Of a DNA stretch of 64,000 nt, positions 26,443 through 37,054 are shown piece by piece. This DNA comes from Limnohabitans sp. G3-2 (GTDB lineage Bacteria > Pseudomonadota > Gammaproteobacteria > Burkholderiales > Burkholderiaceae_C). The translations under genes and the position numbers were made by a program. The notes beneath the pieces are model-generated. The model was not told the origin of the DNA, searched no databases, and was given only the letters and a program-made list of their open reading frames with translations. The stretch is from NCBI RefSeq assembly GCF_002778275.1, contig NZ_NESG01000005.1:307296-371295 (forward strand). The letters are read 5' to 3'. Numbering within the stretch: position 1 is the first letter of the stretch; every line of letters begins with the position of its first letter.

Positions 26443-29400
26443 TTTCCAGCTCCCAATAAAATCCCAATAGCTTTCCAAACCTCTGGTGACATACCTTCCG
26501 CAGCTGCAAAAGGCGCGGCAAGCGGAATTGCGGCTTCGCTCCAACGGTCTTGAAGAATTTTCAAGGAATCACTTCGCGCCCGTGCTGCGTTCCCCTGTTC
26601 GTCGTATAAGCCACTGGCCTTGCCGCCAATGTAGTCATGCGATCCAGCAAACGATTCGATCAACTTGTCTTGCCAACTTCCTGCGGCATAAGGCAGACCG
26701 AATAACGTGCCTTTGGCACCCTGTAAACCACCGGTAGCACCCACCATTTTTTGACCTTCGAGAGTTTTCAGGAAATCATCAAATGTTTCTCGTGTCCCGT
26801 CTGGTTTTACTCTGCCATCGAATGTCACTGGCTTGCTGGTATCAATAGTCCCATCCTGATTCTTGACAAACGTACACCGACTGCTATCTGGCCCACACAA
26901 CACATCCAAATCTAACCGCGTACCGCCCACCTTGACCCCATCCCCTCTGACACCCTCGCTGGGGCCGCTGACGTTGCTCAGCACTTTGCCCGTGCTGTCC
27001 ACCACCCCGGCAAACTTCTTGGAGTCTTCGATCATCAAGTCCCGCATCTTCTCTGCCGCCGTTGACAGCGCTTCTTTAGTGATCACGCTGCCCACCATGC
27101 CCGTCAGGGCTCCGGTCAGGATGTTCAAGGCCCGCTCTTGCATGTTCACGTCTTTGATGGCTTGTTCTGCTTTGGCCTTTTCCTCCGGTGTGCTGGCGTT
27201 CTTAGCCTGCTCTTGCAAGGTCTTGCGCTGGCCGTTGGTGTATTCCGTGATGGCTTTACCCGCCTGTTTGCCAAACTCTTGCGTGATGGTGACTTGCGTT
27301 TCAATCTCTTTTTTGACTCTGTCTGCATCAAAGATGGTCTTGATGCCGGCTTCTTTGTCTCCCGTTCTTGCTGCTGTGTTGCCCGCTACGCCGCTGATGC
27401 CTGCTGTGCTGGTGCTTTGAGCACTGTCCTTGTCGCTGCCAAAGCCCACTCCGCTCATCCCTGCGCTGGCGCTCTTGCCGGGAAGTGACCCTGCGCCCAG
27501 ACCCACACTCACGCTCTTGGCTTCATAGCTTGCACTGTTTTGCAGGTCGGTCGTGGCGAGCGTGCCGCCGGTTTGGAAGCTGTTCTTGTTGTTGTCCTTG
27601 TTGTTGTCGATGGCCGTTTTCGTGCTGGTGATCTGGCCGCCTGTCAAGGTGGTGTTGCCTTTGACTTCAACTTGGAAGCCGCCGTCTCCCGCCCTGATCG
27701 CGCTTTGCTCATTGACGCTGGTGAAGGTGCTGTTGATCTTGCTTTGGCCTATGTTCAAGCTGCCGCTAAAGCCCGCTCCAACCATGATGGAGCCGCCTGC
27801 GCTTTTGCTGCTTTCTTTGTATTGGTTTTGATCCTGCAGGCTCTCGATGGTGAGGTTGCCGCCCACTTGGGCTGTCACCTGGTCTGCTTTGACCACTGCA
27901 CCTTTGAGCGTGGTGTCACCGCCTGATTCGATGCCCACCGCACTGCCCGCCACTTGCGTGTTGGTGTAGGTCACGCCGTTGCCCGCGCCTTGGCCTGTGG
28001 CTTTGCTGGCACTGGCCGTAAAACCCATGCCGCCCCCGCCAGCACCCAACTGGATGGCCACGCCCACGCTGGCGCTCTTGCTTTGGTCGCTGCTGCTTTC
28101 GTGCGTGGTGTTTTGTGCGGCCAGCAGGTTGACTTGGTTGTCGGCTTTGAGTGTGGTGGTGCCTGCGGCTTGGATGCTGCTGCCTTGCACCGTGAGGTTG
28201 CTGACCTGTCCATCGCCTGTGGCTTGGATGGTGATGTTGCCGCCTGCGTTGATGCTGGAGCCTCGGGCGTTGTCTGCGCTGGAGCTTTGTTTGGACTGGC
28301 TGCTGCTGGAGCCCAGGCTGATGCTGATGCCTATGCCACCTGCTTTGTCGGCGGCGTTGCCTTCAACCAAGTTGCCCTTGGCGTCTTTGACCATGCCGTT
28401 GGCGTCGCCTTGTCCGGCCTTGACCGCGTCTGCCGCTTGTTTGAGGTTGAACGCCGCGTTGGCCCCAGCCAACGCTTGCATGCGGCCACTGCTGGTGTTG
28501 CCTGCCGCTTGCAGTTGGCTTTGCACAGTCTGTAGGGCCGAGACCACCGGGCTGGTGATGGCCACCGTCAGGCCGCTTTGCTTGAACTTTTGTTCTGTGC
28601 TTTGGCTGCCGGTTTCGCGCGCTTCGGTGATGTCTACTTTCTGGGCGGTGATGGCGATGTCGCCTTTTGGCGTCATCACGTCACTGCCGGTCTGGGTGAA
28701 GGCCCCGCCTGCTTTGATGGTGACGTTGCCATTGATCGCCCCGATGGTCGATGGGGCTGCGCTGGTGCTTTGGCCCTGTTGATCCAAGCTTTGCTGGCGC
28801 TTGCCCACCGTAAAGCCAATTCCGCCACCGCTCATGAGGCCGCTTTTGGTCTCTTGCCGATAGTCGGTTTGGTTTTGCGTGTTTTGCGCCGCTAGGGTGG
28901 TGACGTTGCGCATGGCGCTCAGGTTCACAGCTTGGTCGGCCAGCACGTTGGAGCCTGTGACGGTGAGGTCTTGGCCCGCCGCAATGCTCACGCTGGCACC
29001 TTCGAGGTTACTGGCCACCGCAGTGGTGCTTTGGCTGGTTTGCCGGGTGCTGAGCGTGCGACTGGACAGCATGCCTTTGCTGGTGACGGTGTTGGCCGTG
29101 TCCAGGCTTTGACTGGTTTGGCCTGCACCGATGGTGACATCGCGCTGCGCCGCCACGCTCAGGGTTTGGCCTGCGTTGATGCTGGCCGCTTTGGCGTTGA
29201 TGTCTTGCCCAGCGCTTAAAGTCAGATTGCCTGCGGCGCCGATTTGGCTGCCCTCGTCTTGGCTGGAACTTTGGCGCAGGTAGTTCACGCCGCTCCAGCG
29301 GATGTCTTGGCTGTTGGCGGTGGAGACGGTACCCAAGTTGATGTTTTGTGCTGCGCTCAGGGTAGTCCCTGCATTGGGGCCTGAGCCTTGGTTGCTGATT

Positions 29401-32400
29401 TGCGCAGCAGTCAGGTTGAAGTCTCGCCCGGCGTTGGCGATCAGCACGCCTGCGGGGCCAGAGACGTACAGACCGGCCACGCGGTCGATGCCAGTTTGTG
29501 AAAAGCTGTTGTTGCCTGCTCGGTGGCTGCTGCTTTGGGTAGTGGTGCGCAGGTTGATGTCGCGCCCTGCACTGAGCAGCGCTGCATTTTGAGCCTGGAT
29601 TTGCCCGCCGATGTTGTTGATGTCTTGTGTGGCTTGCATGGCCACGGCTGCGCCGCTGACCTTGCCACCCATGTTTTGGATGTTGTTGGCGTTGATTTGC
29701 ACCAGATTGCGTCCAGCGATGGTGCCACTGTTGGTGGCATCTGCGTTCAAGTTGAGCTGCACGTCACGGCCTGCAAGCAAGGCGCCTGTGCCGTCCACAT
29801 CGCCGGGTTGAACCCGCACATACACCTGCGGCACCAGCACGCTTTGTTTGGAGCCATCGGCCAGCGTGACTTCTTGGGTGACCAGCCAGACCATGTCGCT
29901 GGTCAGCTGTGCTACCTGTGCTGCGCTGAGGGCAATGCCGGGACGCAGCTTGAGGGCTTTGGCTGTGGTCAATCCGTTGTTCATGAGGGCCATGTACTGC
30001 GTTTGGTCGTTGCTGTAGTCTCCCAAGAAGCGTTGACCGGTCAGGGCCTGCACTTGCTCGCGTACAAGCTTTTGTTCATAAAAGCCATCGCCCATGCGCT
30101 TTTGTGAGGTGGCGGGATCGAATTGCAGCTGCGCGGTCATGAAGTCTGAGCCCAGCCAAGTTTTGTATTGCGTGAATTGGGGGTCGGACTCGACCAGGTA
30201 TTTGGCCCCGGCTTCGGGGTGTTGGTGGTACAGGCTGGTGTTGGGCACTGTGGTGCGCCAATTCTGGGTGCGCACCTGCGTTTGCGTGCTTGGACTTTGT
30301 GCGTTGGCTTGAGCGGTGGTCACGCTGCCTTGGGCGATATTGGCTTGGGTCCCTGCAACAGAGATCAACCCTGCAGTCAGCATCTGGCGGGTCACGCCAC
30401 CCGCAGCATCCGCTTGTGTTTGCACGGAAGACAAAGTGCTGTCTGCAGGAGCCGTGCTTGTGGATGCGCTGGCCGCATTCTGCTCGTAGCGAGCTGCGTT
30501 CATACCTATGGTTTGTGTGGATGCTGCGGGTGCATAGGTGCCAGTGCTGCTGCCAGAGGTGTCGCGACCGTTTCGGCGTGCGCGCCAAATAGATGTGGCG
30601 GTGCCTGCATCTGTGGTGATTTGTGTACCTTCGCCCTGCTGGTTGTCCACGCGTCTGGCCTGCACACTCAATGAGCCACCGGCAAGGATCTGGCTTTTGT
30701 CGTTAAGCACCGTGTCTGCCGTCATGGTGATGCCTTGGCCAGCCCGGATTTGGCCAGGCGCGGTTTGCGTGACCACGCTGGCGTCGATGGTGCGGGTGTA
30801 GTTGTACAGAACAAATGCATCACTGGTGCCTGCGACGGTGGTCATGCAATATGACTCACAATCCCATATGCGTGTCACTGAAGCCGCAAATCGGGTACTG
30901 TTGTCACTGGCTGATGCCACATCACCCGGGGCATGTTGATATTCGATGATGCTGGTCTGGCTGATTTGCTGCACTTGGCTGACAAAGTGTTCATTGGTGT
31001 TGCGGATGTTGGTCGCTTGAATGGTCAGCGCTTGCGTTGCTTCAATGGTGGCGCTGTTGTTGTGGATGCTTTGTGCTGTGCCGCCTGAGCGCCAGTTGGT
31101 GTTCAGCGCGCCACCCAGAGTCATGCCGCCGCCGCTGTAAATCAGGGCGTTTTCTCGGTTGGTCAGGGTTTGCACACCCATGTCGACCCGTTCACGACCG
31201 GCGATGGTGGCGGCTCGTGTGGTGGCGCCCACAGCTTCCTCTTGATTTATCAAGGTATTGGACGCAATGGCCAAACGGTCGCCGTACATACGGCCTGATC
31301 CCAGATTGTTCACGTTCGCCCCCTGTATGTGGGTGTCTGCCCCGTCGATCAGGCCCCGATTGGTCAGGGTGTGGCTGATTTGAAGTGTGGTGGTTTGGGC
31401 GCTGAGCAGTTGACCGCTGGCTTGGTTGTCCAAATTGCCCGCCGTGATGCTGAGATTTTTGCCGGCTTGCACGGTAACCGGATTGATCAGCGTGCCTGTG
31501 GTTTGCAGCTGCAATTCCCCCCCGGCTTGCAAAGTACCTGCCAAGGTGTGGTCGCTTTGCAGGCTCAGGCTGACGTCGCCTTGCGAAACGATTTGCCCAG
31601 CCCCGCTCAAGCGGCCTGCACGCACCACAACGCTTCGGTCGGCGACGACCAGGCCTGCATCGTTGCTCATGCGCAGAGTGGGGGCGGTGGTTGGCGGCGT
31701 ATTGGTGCCCGTGGTGATGTGCAATTGCTGGCCGGCACTGAGTTGACCGTGGTCGTTGTGGAGCAATCCGTCACTTTGAATGTTCAGGTTATGTACAGCC
31801 CGAAAAGCACCTTGGGTATTGTCTATGTTGCTGGCACTCAGGACCACGTTTTGTCCTTCCAGGCCAGTGGGTGCGGGTGCGCCGTCGCTGGCTGTGGCCC
31901 GGGTGTTGGCGTTGGTGATGGCGCCCACCAGCAGGGTCAGGTTTTGGCCTGTTCGCATCAAGGCCTGACTGTTGTCGATGGTGCCGCTGGCGACATCTGC
32001 AGTCATGCTTTGTACGGCCAACATTTGACTGCCGGCGTTGTTCAGGCCTGTGGCCTTCAGCATCATTTCGCCACCGCTGTAAATTTGGCTGTTGCCAGAG
32101 AGCGCTGAGTTGTTCACCGCTCCAGTGCTGGTCATCGTCAAATCACCTTGGGCGTGAATGAGGCCAGACCTGTTGTCGACACCACCGCTTTGAATAACCA
32201 GTTGACCACCGGCAATCAAGCCCTGAGTTGGCGCATGGGGGTCAGCACTGCGGGTGCCTTGGTTGCTCAGGGTCTGGCCGTGGGTGTCAATTTGCAAGTC
32301 TCGTCCAGCGGACACCAACCCTTGGGTGGTGTTGAGGGTGCCTGTGCTCAGAAGGATTTCGCGTCCGGCAATGATTTGGCCGAGTGCGTTTTGCAAACTG

Positions 32401-35300
32401 TTTTCTGCTCCGCTGAGGGTGATGTCCAGGTTTTCCTTGGCTTGAATAAGCCCTTGTCGATTGTCTAAACCGTTGATTTTGGACTGCAACGACACCTGCC
32501 CATTTATAGATACCAAAGTGCCTTTGGTGTTGGTGATGCCCCCTGCGCTCAGGGTCATGTTTTGCTGTGCGGAAATCAACCCATTGGCGTTGGTGGTTTT
32601 GTCGCTGGTGGAGATCTGAACTGTGCCGTTGCCTGTGATTTTGCCTTGGGTGTTGTCCAGGCTCATTGCGTCCACTTTCAACAGGCCTGTGCCTGCGTGG
32701 CCCATCAGGCCGCTGGTGTTGGTCAGTGCACCGGCATTCAACATGAAGTTGATTGCGTTGGCAACGATTCGTCCACTTGTATTGTCTAAGCTGCCCAATG
32801 TGTTGATGCTGGTCGTTTGCACGCCGGTCCCGGTCTGCTCAATGGCCCCATGGTCGTTGACGAGTTGCCCCACTCGGATGTTCAGCTGCTGGGCGCTGAT
32901 CTGACCCTCGGTGTTGTCCAACTTTTGTGTGGCTTGGCTGTTGGCGGTGAGGGTGAGTTTTCCAGGTGTGCTCACTTGGGCTTTTCGGGCGTTGATGTCG
33001 CCGTTGTTGGCGATCAGGCTCACGTCGCCTGCGGTGGTGCCGGTATGGCTGCCTGCCAGGTTGAGGGCTGATCCTGTCAGGCTCATGCCGTTCGTCGCCA
33101 GCAATTGGCCGGCGCTTTGCAGGGTTCCGCTGGTGTTCACTGTGAGTGTGCCGGTGCCGCTGAGTTGGCCATCTGCGGCCATGCCTGCGGCCAGCACGTT
33201 GGTGCTGATGCCTGCCACGCTGGCAGCGTGGATGTTCAGGTCTTTGGCTGCGGCGATGGTGCCGCTGGTTTGGAGGCTTTCGGCAACGGTGAGTGTTTGT
33301 GAGCCAGCGGCATAAAGACTGCCGCTGTTGGCCAGACTCTTGACTGTGCTGCTGAGGTCTTGGGCCGCGTAGATGCTGCCGCTGTTGGTGAGTGTTTGGG
33401 CGCTGACTTGCACCGCCCCGGAGCCGATGATGCGCGCCCCATCGATTACAGCGGCTTGGGTATGGCTTTGCACGGTGTTGATCAAGTCGCCTTGGCTGTC
33501 AATGGACAAGGTGCCTTGACCGGCGTGCAAGATTTGTCCGGCGGTGTTGTCGATGCCTTGCGCACGGATGTTCAGGTGACGGGCGGCACTGTAGATGGTG
33601 CCTGCGGTATTGTTGAGTTGTCCTTGCAGGGCCAGGCTTTGGTCGGCTTGTCCGGTCTGGGTGATTTGGCCTGCAACGTTGCTCAAGGCTTTGGCATGCA
33701 GAGTGAGTGCCTCCCCTTGCAATTGAGCACGGTCGGTGGTCAGTGTTTGGGTGGTCTGCATGCGCAGGGTTTGCGCCGCCAGAATGCGGCTGCCTGCAGC
33801 TTGCAGCTCGCCTGTGGTGGCTTGCACGTGGATGCTGGGCGCTTGTTGGCGCGATTGCGAGACATCGAGGCTGGCTGCTTGCAAGCTCAGGGCTTGGGTG
33901 CCCAAGGCCTGGCCTGCGGTTTGCAAAAGCCCATCGGCCGATACATGCAGGGTTTGACCGCCTGTGGTGGCACCCGAAGGCAGCGTTTCGAGGCTGCCGT
34001 CTGCCCGCATGCCTGCGGCCCAGACCGTGGTGGCGCTGGCCAGGATTTGGGGGGCAGAGCTGCCTGTATTTGTACTTATGCCTGTGTCTTTGGCCTGAAT
34101 TTGTACGCTGCCCAATGCAGCCACAACGCCGCTGTGGGTTTGGCTGCCTTGAGAAGTCAACTGGGCATGACGTTCGCTGTAGACCGTGCCACTTTGCACC
34201 ATGGTGCCTTGGGTCTGGACGACCACATCGCCCCCTGAGGCCTGGAGGGTTCCGCTGTTAGAAAGCCAGCCTTGATGGCTCAGGGTCAAGGGGCCACTGC
34301 TTGCTTGCAACAAGCCGGCATTGCGCACCCCCAGACCAGCCTCAGTGCCGATGAGAGTAATTTTGCCGGCATACATGCCCCCCAGAGCCGCCACGTCAAG
34401 CGCATAAATGGGTGGGCTTGCTGAGCTTGCCAGCAGATTGCTTTGCACAGTGGTGTCGGCGCTCACGCTGGCTGCGGCAATGTCGTTGGCACCCGTGACC
34501 ACTTGCAGTTGCTGTGCCCAGATGCCTGCGTTGACTTGCAAGGCGCGACTCAAGATGGCGGTGTAGTCTGTGCTGCGGGCATCTAGGCCTTGCCCTTCAA
34601 TGGTCATTTGTCCACCTTGAACCCGGAAGCTTTCTAGAGCTCCGGCGTTCATGATTGCGGTGCCGGTGGTCAAGGTGGCCGTACTGGCATTGATGAAGCC
34701 GCCGCCATTGATGGCCATGCCTGATGGGTTGGCCACAATGACTTGGGCGCGTTGTCCGGCCACCTCGACATAGCCTTGCAGGTAGCTGGGGTTGCTGGAG
34801 TTGACTTCGTTCAGGATGACCCGCGCACTGCCCGTGGCCAACCAGGGGTTGCCTTGCACCCAGCCGCCTTGTTGGGTTTGCACTGGGGTGCGGCTGTTGT
34901 TCAGCACCGCGCCCGCAGCGCCCACGTCAAACTGGCTGTAGGTGTTGCGGCTGACACCCGCTGCGCTGGGTGTGCGGATGTCCACTTGGACCACACCGTT
35001 TGAAGTGGTGAGTACCGTGGGACGTTGGGCCGAGGGCGCTGTAGGGTCTGCCACGATGCGTGTAGTCACAGTTTGGGCCTGCAAGGGTGCAAGCCATGCC
35101 AAGGGCAAACACACCAAGGCCGTCCCTGCCAACCATTTGCACACCAGACCGAGGACAGAAAGTCTGAGTTGACCCGGGTGAGCAGCGCCACACCTTGTCG
35201 CACCGGATGCGCCTTGGCCATGCCCCATGGCGGTTTCGGCCACCGCCATCAAACAGCCTCGGGCTTTGTTGAAAACGATGCGGTGACGGGTTTTGTTCAT
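26439..35300 (-). CDS. Filamentous haemagglutinin / CdiA-like two-partner secreted exoprotein (TpsA)
   Basis: A 2953-residue exoprotein. Residues 1-24 form an extended signal peptide region (MNKTRHRIVFNKARGCLMAV), followed by a long signal peptide ending near residue 76, a TPS domain (about 77-330) with NPSGMAING, and a very long beta-helix of haemagglutinin repeats rich in NNxG, LxNxG and AGxxLx patterns. Further on come repeats with SxS-rich loops, then a pre-toxin stretch (TQVTITQEFGKQ) and a C-terminal domain containing GSWQDKLIESFAGSHDYIGG, found at the ends of other haemagglutinins but of unknown activity. No VENN motif was seen. The ATG at 35300 has a GAGGGAG ribosome-binding site. It lies 44 bases after its transporter gene and runs into the lipoprotein by ATGA overlap. 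Confidence 0.93.
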   Translation of the reverse strand: MNKTRHRIVFNKARGCLMAVAETAMGHGQGASGATRCGAAHPGQLRLSVLGLVCKWLAGTALVCLPLAWLAPLQAQTVTTRIVADPTAPSAQRPTVLTTSNGVVQVDIRTPSAAGVSRNTYSQFDVGAAGAVLNNSRTPVQTQQGGWVQGNPWLATGSARVILNEVNSSNPSYLQGYVEVAGQRAQVIVANPSGMAINGGGFINASTATLTTGTAIMNAGALESFRVQGGQMTIEGQGLDARSTDYTAILSRALQVNAGIWAQQLQVVTGANDIAAASVSADTTVQSNLLASSASPPIYALDVAALGGMYAGKITLIGTEAGLGVRNAGLLQASSGPLTLSHQGWLSNSGTLQASGGDVVVQTQGTMVQSGTVYSERHAQLTSQGSQTHSGVVAALGSVQIQAKDTGISTNTGSSAPQILASATTVWAAGMRADGSLETLPSGATTGGQTLHVSADGLLQTAGQALGTQALSLQAASLDVSQSRQQAPSIHVQATTGELQAAGSRILAAQTLRMQTTQTLTTDRAQLQGEALTLHAKALSNVAGQITQTGQADQSLALQGQLNNTAGTIYSAARHLNIRAQGIDNTAGQILHAGQGTLSIDSQGDLINTVQSHTQAAVIDGARIIGSGAVQVSAQTLTNSGSIYAAQDLSSTVKSLANSGSLYAAGSQTLTVAESLQTSGTIAAAKDLNIHAASVAGISTNVLAAGMAADGQLSGTGTLTVNTSGTLQSAGQLLATNGMSLTGSALNLAGSHTGTTAGDVSLIANNGDINARKAQVSTPGKLTLTANSQATQKLDNTEGQISAQQLNIRVGQLVNDHGAIEQTGTGVQTTSINTLGSLDNTSGRIVANAINFMLNAGALTNTSGLMGHAGTGLLKVDAMSLDNTQGKITGNGTVQISTSDKTTNANGLISAQQNMTLSAGGITNTKGTLVSINGQVSLQSKINGLDNRQGLIQAKENLDITLSGAENSLQNALGQIIAGREILLSTGTLNTTQGLVSAGRDLQIDTHGQTLSNQGTRSADPHAPTQGLIAGGQLVIQSGGVDNRSGLIHAQGDLTMTSTGAVNNSALSGNSQIYSGGEMMLKATGLNNAGSQMLAVQSMTADVASGTIDNSQALMRTGQNLTLLVGAITNANTRATASDGAPAPTGLEGQNVVLSASNIDNTQGAFRAVHNLNIQSDGLLHNDHGQLSAGQQLHITTGTNTPPTTAPTLRMSNDAGLVVADRSVVVRAGRLSGAGQIVSQGDVSLSLQSDHTLAGTLQAGGELQLQTTGTLINPVTVQAGKNLSITAGNLDNQASGQLLSAQTTTLQISHTLTNRGLIDGADTHIQGANVNNLGSGRMYGDRLAIASNTLINQEEAVGATTRAATIAGRERVDMGVQTLTNRENALIYSGGGMTLGGALNTNWRSGGTAQSIHNNSATIEATQALTIQATNIRNTNEHFVSQVQQISQTSIIEYQHAPGDVASASDNSTRFAASVTRIWDCESYCMTTVAGTSDAFVLYNYTRTIDASVVTQTAPGQIRAGQGITMTADTVLNDKSQILAGGSLSVQARRVDNQQGEGTQITTDAGTATSIWRARRNGRDTSGSSTGTYAPAASTQTIGMNAARYEQNAASASTSTAPADSTLSSVQTQADAAGGVTRQMLTAGLISVAGTQANIAQGSVTTAQANAQSPSTQTQVRTQNWRTTVPNTSLYHQHPEAGAKYLVESDPQFTQYKTWLGSDFMTAQLQFDPATSQKRMGDGFYEQKLVREQVQALTGQRFLGDYSNDQTQYMALMNNGLTTAKALKLRPGIALSAAQVAQLTSDMVWLVTQEVTLADGSKQSVLVPQVYVRVQPGDVDGTGALLAGRDVQLNLNADATNSGTIAGRNLVQINANNIQNMGGKVSGAAVAMQATQDINNIGGQIQAQNAALLSAGRDINLRTTTQSSSHRAGNNSFSQTGIDRVAGLYVSGPAGVLIANAGRDFNLTAAQISNQGSGPNAGTTLSAAQNINLGTVSTANSQDIRWSGVNYLRQSSSQDEGSQIGAAGNLTLSAGQDINAKAASINAGQTLSVAAQRDVTIGAGQTSQSLDTANTVTSKGMLSSRTLSTRQTSQSTTAVASNLEGASVSIAAGQDLTVTGSNVLADQAVNLSAMRNVTTLAAQNTQNQTDYRQETKSGLMSGGGIGFTVGKRQQSLDQQGQSTSAAPSTIGAINGNVTIKAGGAFTQTGSDVMTPKGDIAITAQKVDITEARETGSQSTEQKFKQSGLTVAITSPVVSALQTVQSQLQAAGNTSSGRMQALAGANAAFNLKQAADAVKAGQGDANGMVKDAKGNLVEGNAADKAGGIGISISLGSSSSQSKQSSSADNARGSSINAGGNITIQATGDGQVSNLTVQGSSIQAAGTTTLKADNQVNLLAAQNTTHESSSDQSKSASVGVAIQLGAGGGGMGFTASASKATGQGAGNGVTYTNTQVAGSAVGIESGGDTTLKGAVVKADQVTAQVGGNLTIESLQDQNQYKESSKSAGGSIMVGAGFSGSLNIGQSKINSTFTSVNEQSAIRAGDGGFQVEVKGNTTLTGGQITSTKTAIDNNKDNNKNSFQTGGTLATTDLQNSASYEAKSVSVGLGAGSLPGKSASAGMSGVGFGSDKDSAQSTSTAGISGVAGNTAARTGDKEAGIKTIFDADRVKKEIETQVTITQEFGKQAGKAITEYTNGQRKTLQEQAKNASTPEEKAKAEQAIKDVNMQERALNILTGALTGMVGSVITKEALSTAAEKMRDLMIEDSKKFAGVVDSTGKVLSNVSGPSEGVRGDGVKVGGTRLDLDVLCGPDSSRCTFVKNQDGTIDTSKPVTFDGRVKPDGTRETFDDFLKTLEGQKMVGATGGLQGAKGTLFGLPYAAGSWQDKLIESFAGSHDYIGGKASGLYDEQGNAARARSDSLKILQDRWSEAAIPLAAPFAAAEGMSPEVWKAIGILLGAGK
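27268..27333. repeat. 66-bp homology with the orphan module (copy in main haemagglutinin gene)
   Basis: Counterpart of 26007-26072. It codes for the segment just before the variable C-terminal domain of the large exoprotein. Confidence 0.85.
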
Positions 35301-35344
35301 GGTGAGCTCCCTCTTGTGCGTTCATTTCGGTGACGTCTTGAATC

Positions 35345-37051
35345 TCAGTAACTGACGCTCAAACTGAAGCCTGCGGTTTCAGTGGCGGTTTTGAAGCGTT
35401 CGGGTTTGCGCAGTGGGCGTCCGGCAAACAGCTCAAATTGCATGCGTTTGTATGGCCCGCGCCAACCCAGCACCAAACCGGTCAGGTTTTGCCCAACCAG
35501 GTTTTGTGCACTGGCACCGGCCACATGGCCGTGGTCAATTCCCGCATAGACTTGCGTGCCTTGTGCGGCAGCCAAGCTCAGTTCGTTGCGCCATAGCCAG
35601 CCGCGTTCTGCGGTCAAAACGCTCAGGCCATCAAAACCCCGCACCGTGAAACGACCACCAATGCTGAAACGGTCTTGTGGGGTGAGCGGTGTCTTGTTGT
35701 GTTGAGCCTTCCAGGCGCTGTGCCATGTCCAGGATTGCTGCGCTGCCTCAAACGGCCATTGCACATTGGCGTCAAGCATCCACAGCCGCATGCGCGAGGT
35801 GCCTTCGCCAAAACCTTCTTCGGGCGCAGGCAAAGCACCCCAAGCACCGGTGCCAGCGCGATACGTCAGATTGGCCTCGAACATGGCACGGTCGATAGCC
35901 CGGCGGTGTCCGAGTCCCCACTCAAGGCCACCGACCACGCGGCGCTGGACTTCGACCTCCTGGTCATCGATGTAGTTGTTGGAGCGTCGTTGAAAGCCTT
36001 TGAGACTGACGGTGGTTTTGCCTGCGGCATCCCGCTGGATGATGCGCGAGAGTTTGACTTCACTGTTGGCACTGCTGCCGCTGTAGAGCACATCGGCATT
36101 GGCGCCAGCCACGTTCTGGTGATAGCTGTTTTGACTGAGCGTGACCGAGAGCAGGTTGTACCCCCAAGGCACCGAGTAATGCACGGTGCGTCCATCAGTG
36201 CCTCGGGGACCAGGCTCTTTGGCTCCCAACTCGCTTTGCACAGTGATGTAGAACAAGTCGCTCAGCGTCCACCAGTTGTCATAACTGAGAGTGGCGTTGC
36301 CCTGCAGCTTGCCTGTGCTGCGGGTGCCGCTGTCATCCATGCTGGCACTGAGGCGAAATGGCAGGGTTTGCGCATGGCGTATGACCACATCAGAAAACCC
36401 CGGTTCTTGCGCGGGCTGGATGTCGATGTCTGCTTCTGATGTGGGAACGCGCTTGAAGTTTTCCAGCGCTTGTTCAATGTCTCGCAAATTCAGAACGTCA
36501 CCTGCAGACATCGGTACCGTGTTCCAGAGGCTGCCGCGCTGTCCGGAGCCTTGTGCCCAACGGACTTCTTGGATGCGACCCGGCAAGACCTGAAGGGTCA
36601 GCCGACCTGTTTGCAAATTTTGTGGGGCAGCCAGAATGCGACTGGTCACAAAGCCCCGGGCGATCAGGGCATTTTGCAGACGGTCTATCACGATTTGCAC
36701 GCCTTGAGCGCCAATGCAGCGTCCCTCCACAGGGTCTGGGTTGGCCAGTGTGGCATGGCCATCTGCATGACTCAGCAGCCACGACCACTGCGGCAAGGTC
36801 TCGATGGACAAGGCCAATTCTTGAATCGGAAAACAGGGGCTTTCTGTTGCCAACCAACGAACTTCTGGTTCGACCCCATCCTTTTGCAAGCGCACATCAG
36901 GCGCTGGAATGGTTTTTTGCCTTTGCTGCAACGCTTCTTGAGCGCGCCGCTCTTGTTCTTGAGAGCGCTGTTGGAGGTCGTTTGCAGTTTGCGCACACAC
37001 GCACGAGCAACCCAAACCGAGTGCCGACAGGTAACCAAGAAAGAATTTCAA
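35345..37051 (-). CDS. Two-partner secretion outer-membrane transporter (ShlB/FhaC/CdiB family)
   Basis: A 568-residue TpsB transporter that exports the adjacent exoprotein. It has a signal peptide (KFFLGYLSALGLGCSCVCA), an N-terminal helical plug rich in Gln/Arg, a POTRA-type region with RGFVTSRIL and LPGRIQEVRW, then a 16-strand-type barrel with the FhaC-family motif FTVRGFDG and an aromatic C-terminal residue (SLSVSY). TTG 37051 is preferred: a GGA ribosome-binding site lies a few bases upstream and it gives a proper signal peptide; a further in-frame TTG at 37093 is possible. First gene of the haemagglutinin operon. Confidence 0.9.
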   Translation of the reverse strand: MKFFLGYLSALGLGCSCVCAQTANDLQQRSQEQERRAQEALQQRQKTIPAPDVRLQKDGVEPEVRWLATESPCFPIQELALSIETLPQWSWLLSHADGHATLANPDPVEGRCIGAQGVQIVIDRLQNALIARGFVTSRILAAPQNLQTGRLTLQVLPGRIQEVRWAQGSGQRGSLWNTVPMSAGDVLNLRDIEQALENFKRVPTSEADIDIQPAQEPGFSDVVIRHAQTLPFRLSASMDDSGTRSTGKLQGNATLSYDNWWTLSDLFYITVQSELGAKEPGPRGTDGRTVHYSVPWGYNLLSVTLSQNSYHQNVAGANADVLYSGSSANSEVKLSRIIQRDAAGKTTVSLKGFQRRSNNYIDDQEVEVQRRVVGGLEWGLGHRRAIDRAMFEANLTYRAGTGAWGALPAPEEGFGEGTSRMRLWMLDANVQWPFEAAQQSWTWHSAWKAQHNKTPLTPQDRFSIGGRFTVRGFDGLSVLTAERGWLWRNELSLAAAQGTQVYAGIDHGHVAGASAQNLVGQNLTGLVLGWRGPYKRMQFELFAGRPLRKPERFKTATETAGFSLSVSY

Positions 37052-37054
37052 AAC

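Noticed and set aside
26439..35300. Classical CdiA with VENN-bounded nuclease toxin
   Set aside because: No VENN motif was found in the large protein, and its C-terminal domain resembles a haemagglutinin end of unknown activity rather than a known nuclease; only the orphan module has a VENN-like boundary.
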